Below, in pieces: positions 24,751 to 38,926 of a stretch of DNA of 64,000 nucleotides. Location of the stretch: the NCBI GenBank assembly GCA_964017155.1, contig OZ024857.1, forward strand, positions 35,613,741 through 35,677,740, given 5' to 3'. The notes under the pieces were generated by a model. That model had not been told where the DNA came from. It searched no databases and saw nothing but the letters and a program-made list of their open reading frames with translations. The stretch's first letter is position 1, and the number at the start of each line of letters is the position of its first letter. Source of the DNA: Oasisia sp. SBJ-2009 (taxonomy: Eukaryota; Annelida; Polychaeta; Sabellida; Siboglinidae). A program made the position numbers and the translations under genes.

Positions 24751-26004
24751 CACACAGCCAGCCACCCAACCAGCCACCCAGCCACCCAGCCATCCAGCCA
24801 CCCAGCCAGCCACCCAGCCAGCTACCCAGCCACTCAGCCATCCAGCCACCTAGCCACGCCACCCAGCCACCCAGCCATCCAGCCACCCACCCAGCCACGC
24901 AGCCACCCATCCAGCCACCCAGCCACCCACACCCTACCACCCAGCCACCCAGCCATCCACCCATCCACCCAGTCAGCCACCCGGCCACCCAGCCAACCAC
25001 CCAGCCACCCAGCCAGCCACCCACACATCCAGCCATCCAGCCACCCACCCAGCCAGCCACCCAGCCACCCAGCCAGCCACCCAGCCAGCCACCCAGCCAC
25101 CCAGCCAGCCACCCAGCCACCCAGCCACTCAGCCAGCCACCCAGCCACCCATCCATCCAGCCACCCAGCCACCCATCCACCCATCCAGCCACCCAGCCAC
25201 CCAGCCAGCCACCAAGCCACCCAGCCACCCAGCCACCCAGCCACCCAGCCAGCCAACCAGCCACCCAGCCACCCAGCCATCCAACCACCCACCCTACCAC
25301 CCAGCCACCCAGCCACACACCCATCCACCCATTCAGCCACCCGGCCACCCAGCCAACCACCCAGCCACCCAGCCAGCCACCCACACATCCAGCCATCCAG
25401 CCACCCACCCACCCAGCCACCCAGCCAGCCACCCAGCCACCCAGCCAGCCACCCAGCCACCCAGCCACCCATCCATCCAGCCACCCAGCCATCCACCCAT
25501 CCAGCCACCCAGCCACCCAGCCAGCCACCAAGCCACCCAGCCACCCACCCATCCACCCAGTCAGCCACCCGGCCACCCAGCCAACCGCCCAGCCACCCAG
25601 CCAGCCACCCACCCTTCCAGCCATCCAGCCACCCACCCACCCAGCCACCCAGCCAGCCACCCAGCCAGCCACCCAGCCACCCAGCCAGCCACCCAGCCAC
25701 CCAGCCACTCAGCCAGCCACCCAGCCACCCATCCATCCAGCCAGCCACCCACCCATCCAGCCACCCAGCCACCCAGCCAGCCACCACGTCACCCAACCAC
25801 CCAGCCACCCAGCCACCCAGCCACCCAGCCACCCAGCCACCCACCCATCCACCCAGCCCGCTATCCAGCCACCCAGCCAGCCAGCCACCCAGCCAGCCAC
25901 CCAGCCAGCCACCCAGCCAGCTACCCAGCCACTCAACCATCCAGCCACCTAGCCACGCCACCCAGCCACCCAGCCATCCAGCCACCCAGCTACCCAGCCA
26001 CCCA
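24270..26004 (+). repeat. 1735-bp tandem duplication, unit 1
   Basis: This unit includes the B-to-A junction and is repeated immediately downstream at 26005-27739. Corresponding marker positions are all offset by exactly 1735 bp, for example the open-frame landmarks at 24309/26044 and 24746/26481. The unit boundary is where A-type CAGCTACCCAGCCACCC joins B-type CAGCCAAACAGCC at about 26003. Confidence 0.85.
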
Positions 26005-26448
26005 GCCAGCCAGCCAAACAGCCAGCCAGCCAGCCAGCCAGATTCACAGCCACCCACCCACCCAGCCAGCCAACCAAGCCAGCCACCCACCCACACAGCC
26101 AGCCAGCCAGCCAGCCAGATTCACAGCCACCCAGCCAGCCATCCAGCCACACAGCCACCAACCAGCCAGATTCACAGCCACCCACCCAGCCAGCCAGCCA
26201 GTCAGCCACACAGCCAGCCACCCAACCAGCAAACCAGCCACCCAGCCACCCAGCCATCCAGCCACCCAGCCAGCCACCAAACCAGCCACGCAGTCACCCA
26301 GCCAGCCAGCCACCCAGCCATCCAGCCACCCAGCCACCCAGCCACCCACCCATCCACCCATCCACCCAGTCAGCCACCCGGCCACCCAGCCAGCCACCCA
26401 GCCACCCACCCACACCGCCACCAACCAGCCAGATTCACAGCCACCCAC

Positions 26449-26485
<37 letters not shown>

Positions 26486-27739
26486 CACACAGCCAGCCAC
26501 CCAACCAGCCACCCAGCCACCCAGCCATCCAGCCACCCAGCCAGCCACCCAGCCAGCTACCCAGCCACTCAGCCATCCAGCCACCTAGCCACGCCACCCA
26601 GCCACCCAGCCATCCAGCCACCCACCCAGCCACGCAGCCACCCATCCAGCCACCCAGCCACCCACACCCTACCACCCAGCCACCCAGCCATCCACCCATC
26701 CACCCAGTCAGCCACCCGGCCACCCAGCCAACCACCCAGCCACCCAGCCAGCCACCCACACATCCAGCCATCCAGCCACCCACCCAGCCAGCCACCCAGC
26801 CACCCAGCCAGCCACCCAGCCAGCCACCCAGCCACCCAGCCAGCCACCCAGCCACCCAGCCACTCAGCCAGCCACCCAGCCACCCATCCATCCAGCCACC
26901 CAGCCACCCATCCACCCATCCAGCCACCCAGCCACCCAGCCAGCCACCAAGCCACCCAGCCACCCAGCCACCCAGCCACCCAGCCAGCCAACCAGCCACC
27001 CAGCCACCCAGCCATCCAACCACCCACCCTACCACCCAGCCACCCAGCCACACACCCATCCACCCATTCAGCCACCCGGCCACCCAGCCAACCACCCAGC
27101 CACCCAGCCAGCCACCCACACATCCAGCCATCCAGCCACCCACCCACCCAGCCACCCAGCCAGCCACCCAGCCACCCAGCCAGCCACCCAGCCACCCAGC
27201 CACCCATCCATCCAGCCACCCAGCCATCCACCCATCCAGCCACCCAGCCACCCAGCCAGCCACCAAGCCACCCAGCCACCCACCCATCCACCCAGTCAGC
27301 CACCCGGCCACCCAGCCAACCGCCCAGCCACCCAGCCAGCCACCCACCCTTCCAGCCATCCAGCCACCCACCCACCCAGCCACCCAGCCAGCCACCCAGC
27401 CAGCCACCCAGCCACCCAGCCAGCCACCCAGCCACCCAGCCACTCAGCCAGCCACCCAGCCACCCATCCATCCAGCCAGCCACCCACCCATCCAGCCACC
27501 CAGCCACCCAGCCAGCCACCACGTCACCCAACCACCCAGCCACCCAGCCACCCAGCCACCCAGCCACCCAGCCACCCACCCATCCACCCAGCCCGCTATC
27601 CAGCCACCCAGCCAGCCAGCCACCCAGCCAGCCACCCAGCCAGCCACCCAGCCAGCTACCCAGCCACTCAACCATCCAGCCACCTAGCCACGCCACCCAG
27701 CCACCCAGCCATCCAGCCACCCAGCTACCCAGCCACCCA
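26005..27739 (+). repeat. 1735-bp tandem duplication, unit 2
   Basis: The second copy of 24270-26004 with little visible divergence. After its end the sequence continues with A-type CATCCACCCAGTCAGCC, whereas unit 1 jumps back to the B-type start. Confidence 0.85.
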
Positions 27740-28563
27740 GCCATCCACCCAGTCAGCCACCCGGCCACCCAGCCAGCCACCCAGCCACCCAGCCACCCAC
27801 CCACACAGCCACCAACCAGCCAGATTCACAGCCACCCACCCAGCCAGCCAGCCAGTCAGCCACACAGCCAGCCACCCAACCAGCAAACCAGCCACCCAGC
27901 CACCCAGCCATCCAGCCACCCAGCCAGCCACCCAGCCACCCATCCACACAGCCACCAACCAGCCAGATTCACAGCCACCCACCCAGCCAGCCAGCCAGCC
28001 AGTCAGCCACACAGCCAGCCAACCAACCAGCCACCCAGCCACCCAGCCACCCAGCCATCCAGCCACCCAGCCAGCCACCCAGCCAGCTACCCAGCCTCTC
28101 AGCCATCCAGCCACCTAGCCACGCCACCCAACCACCTAGCCACGCCACCCAACCAACCACCCAGACATCCAGCCACCCACCCAGCCACGCAGCCACCCAG
28201 CCACCCAACCATCCAGCCACCCAGCCACCCACCCTACCACCCAGCCACCCAGCCAACCACCTAGCCACCCAGCCAGCCACCCACCCATCCAGCCATCCAG
28301 CCACCCACCCACCCAGCCACCCAGCCAGCCACCCAGCCACCCAGCCAGCCACCCAGCCACCCAGCCACCCAGCCACCTAGCCACCCAGGCACCCAGCCAC
28401 CCAGCCACCCACCCATCCACCCATCCACCCAGCCCGCCATCCAGCCACCCAGCCAGCCAGCCACCCAGCCAGCCACCCAGCCAGCTACCCAGCCACTCAA
28501 CCATCCAGCCACCCAGCCACCCACCCACACCGCCACCAACCAGCCAGATTCACAGCCACCCAC

Positions 28564-28600
<37 letters not shown>

Positions 28601-31427
28601 CACACAGCCAGCCACCCAACCAGCCACCCAGCCACCCAGCCATCCAGCCACCCAGCCAGCCACCCAGCCAGCTTCCCAGCCACTCAGCCATCCAGCCACC
28701 TAGCCACGCCACCCAGCCACCCAGCCATCCAGCCACCCACCCAGCCACGCAGCCACCCATCCAGCCACCCAGCCACCCACACCCTACCACCCAGCCACCC
28801 AGCCATCCACCCATCCACCCAGTCAGCCACCCGGCCACCCAGCCAACCACCCAGCCACCCAGCCAGCCACCCACACATCCAGCCATCCAGCCACCCACCC
28901 AGCCAGCCACCCAGCCAGCCACCCAGCCACCCAGCCAGCCACCCAGCCAGCCACCCAGCCACCCAGCCAGCCACCCAGCCACCCAGCCACTCAGCCAGCC
29001 ACCCAGCCACCCATCCATCCAGCCACCCAGCCACCCATCCACCCATCCAGCCACCCAGCCACCCAGCCAGCCACCAAGCCACCCAGCCACCCAGCCACCC
29101 AGCCACCCAGCCAGCCAACCAGCCACCCAGCCACCCAGCCATCCAACCACCCACCCTACCACCCAGCCACCCAGCCACACACCCATCCACCCATTCAGCC
29201 ACCCGGCCACCCAGCCAACCACCCAGCCACCCAGCCAGCCACCCACACATCCAGCCATCCAGCCACCCACCCACCCAGCCACCCAGCCAGCCACCCAGCC
29301 AGCCACCCAGCCACCCAGCCAGCCACCCAGCCACCCAGCCACCCAGCCACCCATCCATCCAGCCACCCAGCCATCCACCCATCCAGCCACCCAGCCACCC
29401 AGCCAGCCACCAAGCCACCCAGCCACCCACCCATCCACCCAGTCAGCCACCCGGCCACCCAGCCAACCGCCCAGCCACCCAGCCAGCCACCCACCCTTCC
29501 AGCCATCCAGCCACCCACCCACCCAGCCACCCAGCCAGCCACCCAGCCAGCCACCCAGCCACCCAGCCAGCCACCCAGCCACCCAGCCACTCAGCCAGCC
29601 ACCCAGCCACCCATCCATCCAGCCAGCCACCCACCCATCCAGCCACCCAGCCACCCAGCCAGCCACCACGTCACCCAACCACCCAGCCACCCAGCCACCC
29701 AGCCACCCAGCCACCCAGCCACCCAGCCACCCACCCATCCACCCAGCCCGCTATCCAGCCACCCAGCCAGCCAGCCACCCAGCCAGCCACCCAGCCAGCC
29801 ACCCAGCCAGCTACCCAGCCACTCAACCATCCAGCCACCTAGCCACGCCACCCAGCCACCCAGCCATCCAGCCACCCAGCCACCCAGCCACCCAGCCATC
29901 CACCCAGTCAGCCACCCGGCCACCCAGCCAGCCACCCAGCCACCCAGCCACACAGCCAGCCACCCAGCCACCCACCCACACAGCCACCAACCAGCCAGAT
30001 TCACAGCCACCCACCCAGCCAGCCAGCCAGTCAGCCAGACAGCCAGCCACCCAACCAGCAAACCAGCCACCCAGCCACCCAGCCATCCAGCCACCCAGCC
30101 AGCCACCCAGCCACCCATCCACACAGCCACCAACCAGCCAGATTCACAGCCACCCACCCAGCCAGCCAGCCAGCCAGTCAGCCACACAGCCAGCCAACCA
30201 ACCAGCCACCCAGCCACCCAGCCACCCAGCCATCCAGCCACCCAGCCAGCCACCCAGCCAGCTACCCAGCCTCTCAGCCATCCAGCCACCTAGCCACGCC
30301 ACCCAACCACCTAGCCACGCCACCCAACCAACCACCCAGACATCCAGCCACCCACCCAGCCACGCAGCCACCCAGCCACCCAACCATCCAGCCACCCAGC
30401 CACCCACCCTACCACCCAGCCACCCAGCCAACCACCTAGCCACCCAGCCAGCCACCCACCCATCCAGCCATCCAGCCACCCACCCACCCAGCCACCCAGC
30501 CAGCCACCCAGCCACCCAGCCAGCCACCCAGCCACCCAGCCACCCAGCCACCTAGCCACCCAGGCACCCAGCCACCCAGCCACCCACCCATCCACCCATC
30601 CACCCAGCCCGCCATCCAGCCACCCAGCCAGCCAGCCACCCAGCCAGCCACCCAGCCAGCTACCCAGCCACTCAACCATCCAGCCACCTAGCCACGCCAC
30701 CCAGCCACCCAGCCATCCAGCCACCCAGCCAGCCACCAAACCAGCCACCCAGTCACCCAGCCAGCCAGCCACCAAGCCATCCAGCCACCCAGCCACCCAG
30801 CCACCCAGCCACCCACCCATCCACCCATCCACCCAGTCAGCCACCCGGCCACCCATCCAGCCAGCCCGCTATCCAGCCACCCAGCCAGCCAGCCACCCAG
30901 CCAGCCACCCAGCCAGCCACCCAGCCAGCTACCCAGCCACTCAACCATCCAGCCACCTAGCCACGCCACCCAGCCACCCAGCCATCCAGCCACCCAGCCA
31001 CCCAGCCACCCAGCCATCCACCCAGTCAGCCACCCGGCCACCCAGCCAGCCACCCAGCCAGCCAGCCAGCCACCCAGCCACCCACCCACACAGCCACCAA
31101 CCAGCCAGATTCACAGCCACCCACCCAGCCAGCCAGCCAGTCAGCCACACAGCCAGCCACCCAACCAGCAAACCAGCCACCCAGCCACCCAGCCACCCAG
31201 CCATCCAGCCACCCAGCCAGCCACCAAACCAGCCACCCAGTCACCCAGCCAGCCAGCCACCCAGCCATCCAGCCACCCAGCCACCCAGCCACCCAGCCAC
31301 CCAGCCACCCAGCCACCCAGCCACCCACCCATCCACCCATCCACCCAGTCAGCCACCCGGCCACCCAGCCAGCCACCCAGCCACCCACCCACACCGCCAC
31401 CAACCAGCCAGATTCACAGCCACCCAC

Positions 31428-31472
<45 letters not shown>

Positions 31473-33390
31473 CACACAGCCAGCCACCCAACCAGCCACC
31501 CAGCCACCCAGCCATCCAGCCACCCAGCCAGCCACCCAGCCAGCTACCCAGCCACTCAGCCATTCAGCCTCCTAGCCACGCCACCCAGCCACCCAGCCAT
31601 CCAGCCACCCACCCAGCCACGCAGCCACCCATCCAGCCACCCAGCCACCCACACCCTACCACCCAGCCACCCAGCCATCCACCCATCCACCCAGTCAGCC
31701 ACCCGGCCACCCAGCCAACCACCCAGCCACCCAGCCAGCCACCCACACATCCAGCCATCCAGCCATCCACCCAGCCAGACACCCAGCCAGCCACCCAGCC
31801 ACCCAGCCAGCCACCCAGCCACCCAGCCAGCCACCCAGCCACCCAGCCACTCAGCCAGCCACCCAGCCACCCATCCATCCAGCCACCCAGCCACCCATCC
31901 ACCCATCCAGCCACCCAGCCACCCAGCCAGCCACCAAGCCACCCTGCCACCCAGCCACCCAGCCACCCAGCCACCCAGCCAGCCAACCAGCCACCCAGCC
32001 ACCCATCCATCCAACCACCCACCCTACCACCCAGCCACCCAGCCACACACCCATCCACCCATTCAGCCACCCGGCCACCCAGCCAACCACCCAGCCACCC
32101 AGCCAGCCACCCACACATCCAGCCATCCACCCACCCACCCACCCAGCCACCCAGCCAGCCACCCAGCCAGCCACCCAGCCACCCAGCCAGCCACCCAGCC
32201 ACCCAGCCACCCAGCCACCCAGCCACTCAGCCAGCCACCCAGCCACCCATCCATCCAGCCACCCAGCCATCCACCCATCCAGCCACCCAGCCACCCAGCC
32301 AGCCACCAAGCCACCCAGCCACCCAGCCACCCAGCCACCCACCCATCCACCCAGTCAGCCACCCGGCCACCCAGCCAACCACCCAGCCACCCAGCCAGCC
32401 ACCCACCCTTCCAGCCATCCAGCCTCCCACCCACCCAGCCACCCAGCCAGCCACCCAGCCAGCCACCCAGCCACCCAGCCACCCAGCCATCCAGCCACCC
32501 AGCCACCCAGCCACCCAGCCACCCAGCCATCCAGCCACCCAGCCAGCCACCCAGCCAGCTACCCAGCCACTCAGCCATCCAGCCACCCAGCCACGCCACC
32601 CAGCCACCCAGCCACCCACCCAGCCACCCAGCCAACCACCCAGCCACCTAGCCAGCCACCCACCCATCCATCCAGCCACCCACCCACCCAGCCACCCAGC
32701 CAGCCACCCAGCCACCCAGCCACCCAGCCATCCAGCCACCCATCCATCCAGCCACCCAGCCATCCACCCACCCTTCTAGCCACCCAGCCAGCCACCCAGC
32801 CACCCACCCATCCACCCATCCACCCATCCACCCATCCACCCAGCCCGCCATCCAGCCACCCACCCAGCCAGCCACCCACCCAGCCACCCAGCCAGCTACC
32901 CAGCCACTCAACCATCCAGCCACCTAGCCACGCCACCCAGCCATCCAGCCACCCAGCCAGCCACCAAACCAGCCACCCAGTCACTCAGCCATCCAGCCAC
33001 GCCACCCAGCCACCCAGCCATCCAGCCACCCACCCAGCCACGCAGCCACCCATCCAGCCACCCAGCCACCCACACCCTACCACCCAGCCACCCAGCCACC
33101 CACCCATCCACCCAGTCAGCCACCCGGCCACCCAGCCAACCACCCAGCCACCCAGCCAGCCACACACACATCCAGCCATCCAGCCACCCACCCAGCCAGC
33201 CACCCAGCCACCCACCCATCCACCCATTCAGCCACCCGGCCACCCAGCCAACCACCCAGCCACCCAGCCAGCCACCCACACATCCAGCCATCCAGCCACC
33301 CACCCACCCAGCCACCCAGCCAGCCACCCAGCCAGCCACCCAGCCACCCAGCCACCCAGCCATCCAGCCACCCAGCCAGCCACCCAGCCA
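27725..33390 (+). repeat. Copy 2 of the large duplicated satellite segment (partner 7331-12990)
   Basis: Collinear with 7331-12990 at about 20.4 kb offset. The copies separate at the right end near 33361, where this copy enters the second 3130-bp unit. Confidence 0.8.
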
Positions 33391-33398
33391 GCTACCCA
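30269..33398 (+). repeat. 3130-bp tandem duplication, unit 1
   Basis: It starts at the rare CAGCCTCTCAGCC variant, which recurs at 33399. Other paired markers are CACCCTGCC at about 31944/35074 and CAGACACCC at about 31778/34908. Confidence 0.85.
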
Positions 33399-34557
33399 GC
33401 CTCTCAGCCATCCAGCCACCTAGCCACGCCACCCAACCACCTAGCCACGCCACCCAACCAACCACCCAGACATCCAGCCACCCACCCAGCCACGCAGCCA
33501 CCCAGCCACCCAACCATCCAGCCACCCAGCCACCCACCCTACCACCCAGCCACCCAGCCAACCACCTAGCCACCCAGCCAGCCACCCACCCATCCAGCCA
33601 TCCAGCCACCCACCCACCCAGCCACCCAGCCAGCCACCCAGCCACCCAGCCAGCCACCCAGCCACCCAGCCACCCAGCCACCTAGCCACCCAGGCACCCA
33701 GCCACCCAGCCACCCACCCATCCACCCATCCACCCAGCCCGCCATCCAGCCACCCAGCCAGCCAGCCACCCAGCCAGCCACCCAGCCAGCTACCCAGCCA
33801 CTCAACCATCCAGCCACCTAGCCACGCCACCCAGCCACCCAGCCATCCAGCCACCCAGCCAGCCACCAAACCAGCCACCCAGTCACCCAGCCAGCCAGCC
33901 ACCAAGCCATCCAGCCACCCAGCCACCCAGCCACCCAGCCACCCAGCCACCCACCCATCCACCCATCCACCCAGTCAGCCACCCGGCCACCCATCCAGCC
34001 AGCCCGCTATCCAGCCACCCAGCCAGCCAGCCACCCAGCCAGCCACCCAGCCAGCCACCCAGCCAGCTACCCAGCCACTCAACCATCCAGCCACCTAGCC
34101 ACGCCACCCAGCCACCCAGCCATCCAGCCACCCAGCCACCCAGCCACCCAGCCATCCACCCAGTCAGCCACCCGGCCACCCAGCCAGCCACCCAGCCACC
34201 CAGCCAGCCACCCAGCCACCCACCCACACAGCCACCAACCAGCCAGATTCACAGCCACCCACCCAGCCAGCCAGCCAGTCAGCCACACAGCCAGCCACCC
34301 AACCAGCAAACCAGCCACCCAGCCACCCAGCCACCCAGCCATCCAGCCACCCAGCCAGCCACCAAACCAGCCACCCAGTCACCCAGCCAGCCAGCCACCC
34401 AGCCATCCAGCCACCCAGCCACCCAGCCACCCAGCCACCCAGCCACCCAGCCACCCACCCATCCACCCATCCACCCAGTCAGCCACCCGGCCACCCAGCC
34501 AGCCACCCAGCCACCCACCCACACCGCCACCAACCAGCCAGATTCACAGCCACCCAC

Positions 34558-34594
<37 letters not shown>

Positions 34595-36330
34595 CACACA
34601 GCCAGCCACCCAACCAGCCACCCAGCCACCCAGCCATCCAGCCACCCAGCCAGCCACCCAGCCAGCTACCCAGCCACTCAGCCATTCAGCCACCTAGCCA
34701 CGCCACCCAGCCACCCAGCCATCCAGCCACCCACCCAGCCACGCAGCCACCCATCCAGCCACCCAGCCACCCACACCCTACCACCCAGCCACCCAGCCAT
34801 CCACCCATCCACCCAGTCAGCCACCCGGCCACCCAGCCAACCACCCAGCCACCCAGCCAGCCACCCACACATCCAGCCATCCAGCCATCCACCCAGCCAG
34901 ACACCCAGCCAGCCACCCAGCCACCCAGCCAGCCACCCAGCCAGCCACCCAGCCACCCAGCCAGCCACCCAGCCACCCAGCCACTCAGCCAGCCACCCAG
35001 CCACCCATCCATCCAGCCACCCAGCCACCCATCCACCCATCCAGCCACCCAGCCACCCAGCCAGCCACCAAGCCACCCTGCCACCCAGCCACCCAGCCAC
35101 CCAGCCACCCAGCCAGCCAACCAGCCACCCAGCCACCCATCCATCCAACCACCCACCCTACCACCCAGCCACCCAGCCACACACCCATCCACCCATTCAG
35201 CCACCCGGCCACCCAGCCAACCACCCAGCCACCCAGCCAGCCACCCACACATCCAGCCATCCACCCACCCACCCACCCAGCCACCCAGCCAGCCACCCAG
35301 CCAGCCACCCAGCCACCCAGCCAGCCACCCAGCCACCCAGCCACCCAGCCACCCAGCCACTCAGCCAGCCACCCAGCCACCCATCCATCCAGCCACCCAG
35401 CCATCCACCCATCCAGCCACCCAGCCACCCAGCCAGCCACCAAGCCACCCAGCCACCCAGCCACCCAGCCACCCACCCATCCACCCAGTCAGCCACCCGG
35501 CCACCCAGCCAACCACCCAGCCACCCAGCCATCCACCCACCCTTCCAGCCATCCAGCCTCCCACCCACCCAGCCACCCAGCCAGCCACCCAGCCAGCCAC
35601 CCAGCCACCCAGCCACCCAGCCATCCAGCCACCCAGCCACCCAGCCACCCAGCCACCCAGCCATCCAGCCACCCAGCCAGCCACCCAGCCAGCTACCCAG
35701 CCACTCAGCCATCCAGCCACCCAGCCACGCCACCCAGCCACCCAGCCACCCACCCAGCCACCCAGCCAACCACCCAGCCACCTAGCCAGCCACCCACCCA
35801 TCCATCCATCCAGCCACCCACCCACCCAGCCACCCAGCCAGCCACCCAGCCACCCAGCCACCCAGCCATCCAGCCACCCATCCATCCAGCCACCCAGCCA
35901 TCCACCCACCCTTCTAGCCACCCAGCCAGCCACCCAGCCACCCACCCATCCACCCATCCACCCATCCACCCATCCACCCAGCCCGCCATCCAGCCACCCA
36001 CCCAGCCAGCCACCCACCCAGCCACCCAGCCAGCTACCCAGCCACTCAACCATCCAGCCACCTAGCCACGCCACCCAGCCATCCAGCCACCCAGCCAGCC
36101 ACCAAACCAGCCACCCAGTCACTCAGCCATCCAGCCACGCCACCCAGCCACCCAGCCATCCAGCCACCCACCCAGCCACGCAGCCACCCATCCAGCCACC
36201 CAGCCACCCACACCCTACCACCCAGCCACCCAGCCACCCACCCATCCACCCAGTCAGCCACCCGGCCACCCAGCCAACCACCCAGCCACCCAGCCAGCCA
36301 CACACACATCCAGCCATCCAGCCACCCACC
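33399..36330 (+). repeat. 3130-bp tandem duplication, unit 2 (3' incomplete)
   Basis: Repeats 30269-33398. It is cut by the junction to B-type sequence at about 36330, just after the CACACACACATCC marker that unit 1 carries near 33170. Confidence 0.85.
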
Positions 36331-37184
36331 CACCCAGCCAGCCAACCAAGCCAGCCACCCACCCACACAGCCAGCCAGCCAGCCAGCCAGATTCACAGCC
36401 ACCCAGCCAGCCATCCAGCCACACAGCCAGCCACCCAACCAGCCACCCAGCCACCCAGCCACCCAGCCATCCAGCCTCACAGCCAGCCAGCGAGCCAGCC
36501 AGCCAGCCAGCCAGCCAGCTACCCAACTACCCAGCCACCCAGCCACCCAGCCATCCAGCCACCTACCCACGCCACCCAGCCACCCAGCCACCCAGCCATC
36601 CAGCCACCCAGCCAGCCACCCAGGCAGCTACCCAGGCACCCAGCCATCCAGCCACTTAGCCACGCCACCCCGCCACCCAGCCACCAAGCCAGCCAACAAG
36701 CCAGCCACCCAACCACCCAGCCACCCAGCCATCGAGCCATCCAGCCACCCACCCACCCATCCACTCAGCCAGCCACCCGGCCACCCTACCACCCAGCCAC
36801 CCAGCCACCCAGCCACCTACCCACGCCACCCAGCCACCCAGCCATCCAGCCACCCAGCCAGCCAGCCACCCAGCCAGCTACCCAGGCATCCAGCCACTTA
36901 GCCACGCCACCCAGCCACCCAGCCACCCAACCACCCAGCCACCCAGCCACCCAGCCACCCAGCCACCCAGCCACCCAGCCACCCAGCCACCAAGCCAGCC
37001 ACCATGCCAGCCACCCATCCACCCAGCCAGCCAACCAGCCAACCAGCCAACCAGCCACCCAGCCACCCAGCCACCCAGCCACCCAGCCACCCAGCCACCC
37101 AGCCACCCAGCCACCCAGCCATCCAACCACCCAGCCACCCAGCCGCCCAGCCAGATTCACAGCCACCCAGCCACGCAGCCACCC

Positions 37185-37389
37185 AAAGAAATACTACTTC
37201 CTATGGACATTTGAAAAGTGGATGAGAGGACAACATCATACTATGAAGTAGTCGGGGGGGGGGGCGCGTTTTAGAAAAAATAAAATGATTAAACTAGAAC
37301 ATGTAACATGTATCTAGGAAATGATACAGGACAAGTAAGGAATTATCAAAATAGACATATTTGTCTACCTATCGTAACATACGTACCAC
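37185..37389 (+). repeat. Spacer copy 5 (full)
   Basis: 205 bp. Subtype ACATCAT with CGGG and a G run of 11, matching copy 4. Its left flank (36330-37184) also resembles B1 sequence before copies 2 and 4. Confidence 0.95.
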
Positions 37390-38722
37390 AGCCAGCCAGC
37401 TACACAGCCAGCAACCCAACCAGCCACCCAGCCACCCAGCCATCCAGCCACCCAGCCAGCCACCCAGCCAGCTACCCAGCCACTCACCCATCCAGCCACC
37501 TAGCCACGCCACCCAGCCACCCAGCCATCCAGCCACACAGCCAGCCACGCAGCCACCCAGCCACCCAACTACCAGCCACCCAGCCACCCGCCCTGCCACC
37601 CAGCCACCCAACCACCCACCCATCCACCAAGTCAGCCACCCGGCCACCCAGCCAACCGCCCAGCCACCCAGCCAGCCACCCAGCCGTCCACCGTCCAGCC
37701 ACCCAGCCACCCAGCCACCCAGCCATCCAGCAATCCACCCAGCCAGCCACCCAGCCACCCAGCCACCCAGACATCCACCCAGCCAGCCACCTAGCCAGCC
37801 ACCAAGCCACCCAGCCACCCAGCCACCCAGCCACCCAGCCACCGAGCCACCCAGCCACCCAGCCAACCAACCAGCCACCCGGCCACCCAGCCACCCAGCC
37901 ACCCAGCCAGCTACCCAGGCACCCAGCCATCCAGCCACTTAGCCACGCCACCCAGCCACCCAGCCACCAAGCCAACCACCATGCCAGCCACCCATCCACC
38001 CAGCCAGCCACCCGGCCACCCAGCCGGCCACCCAGCCACCCACCCACACAGCCACCCAACCAGCCACCCAGCCACCCAGCCACCCAGCCACCCAGCCACC
38101 CAGCCACCCAGCCACCCAGCCACCCAGCCACCCAGCCATCCAGCCACCCAGCCAGCCACCCAGCCAGCTACCCAGCCACTCAGCCATCCAGCCACCTAGC
38201 CACGCCACCCAGCCACCCACCCACCCAGCCACGCAGCCACCCAGCCACCCAACCATCCAGCCACCCAGCCACCCACCCTACCACCCAGCCACCCAGCCAC
38301 CCAGCCACCCAACCATCCAGCCACCCAGCCACCCACCCTACCACCCAGCCACCCAGCCACCAAGCCAACCACCATGCCAGCCACCCATCCACCCAGCCAG
38401 CCACCCGGCCACCCAGCCGGCCACCCAGCCACCCACCCACACAGCCACCCAACCAGCCACCCAGCCATCCACCCAGCCAGCCACCCAGCCACCCAGCCAG
38501 CCACCCAGCCACCCAGCCACCCAGTCACCCAGCCAGCCACCCAGCCACCCAGCCACCCAGCCACCCAGCCATCCAGCCACCCAGCCATCCACCCAGCCAG
38601 TCACCCAGCCAGCCACCAAGCCACCCATCCACCCAGCCACCCAGCCAGCCAACCAGCCAACCAGCCACCCAGCCACCCAGCCGCCCAGCCAGATTCACAG
38701 CCACCCATCCACGCAGCCACCC

Positions 38723-38926
38723 AAAGAAATACTACTTCCTATGGACATTTGAAAAGTGGATGAGAGGACACCATCATACTATGAAGTAGTCGAGGGGGGG
38801 GGGCGTTTTACAAAAAATTAAATGATTAAACTAGAACATGTAACATGTATCTAGGCAATGATACAGGACAAGTAAGGAATTATCAAAATAGACATATTTG
38901 TCTACCTATCGTAACATACGTACCAC
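38723..38926 (+). repeat. Spacer copy 6 (full)
   Basis: 204 bp. Subtype CCATCAT with CGAG and a G run of 10. CGCG is reduced to CG. The A/T tract reads ACAAAAAATTAAATG, so AATAAA is lost. It has the private change AGGCAATG. Confidence 0.95.

Larger units (their letters stand above)
24420..36330 (+). repeat. Satellite block A2: CANC array without spacers
   Basis: About 11.9 kb with the same character as A1 and the same variant order over long stretches. It includes the 1735-bp and 3130-bp tandem duplications. A short B-type insert (about 26005-26155) is internal to the 1735-bp duplication. It ends at about 36330, where A-type CACACACACATCCAGCC runs into B-type CAGCCAACCAAGCC. Confidence 0.93.

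Noticed and set aside
23628..25952. Recurrent open frames that begin in the spacer (MYLGNDTGQVRNYQNRHIC) and run into the repeat
   Set aside because: The start is conserved only because the spacer is duplicated. Partner copies have single-base indels (GATAACAGG) that shift the frame. The frame exits into the next spacer in any of three different frames.
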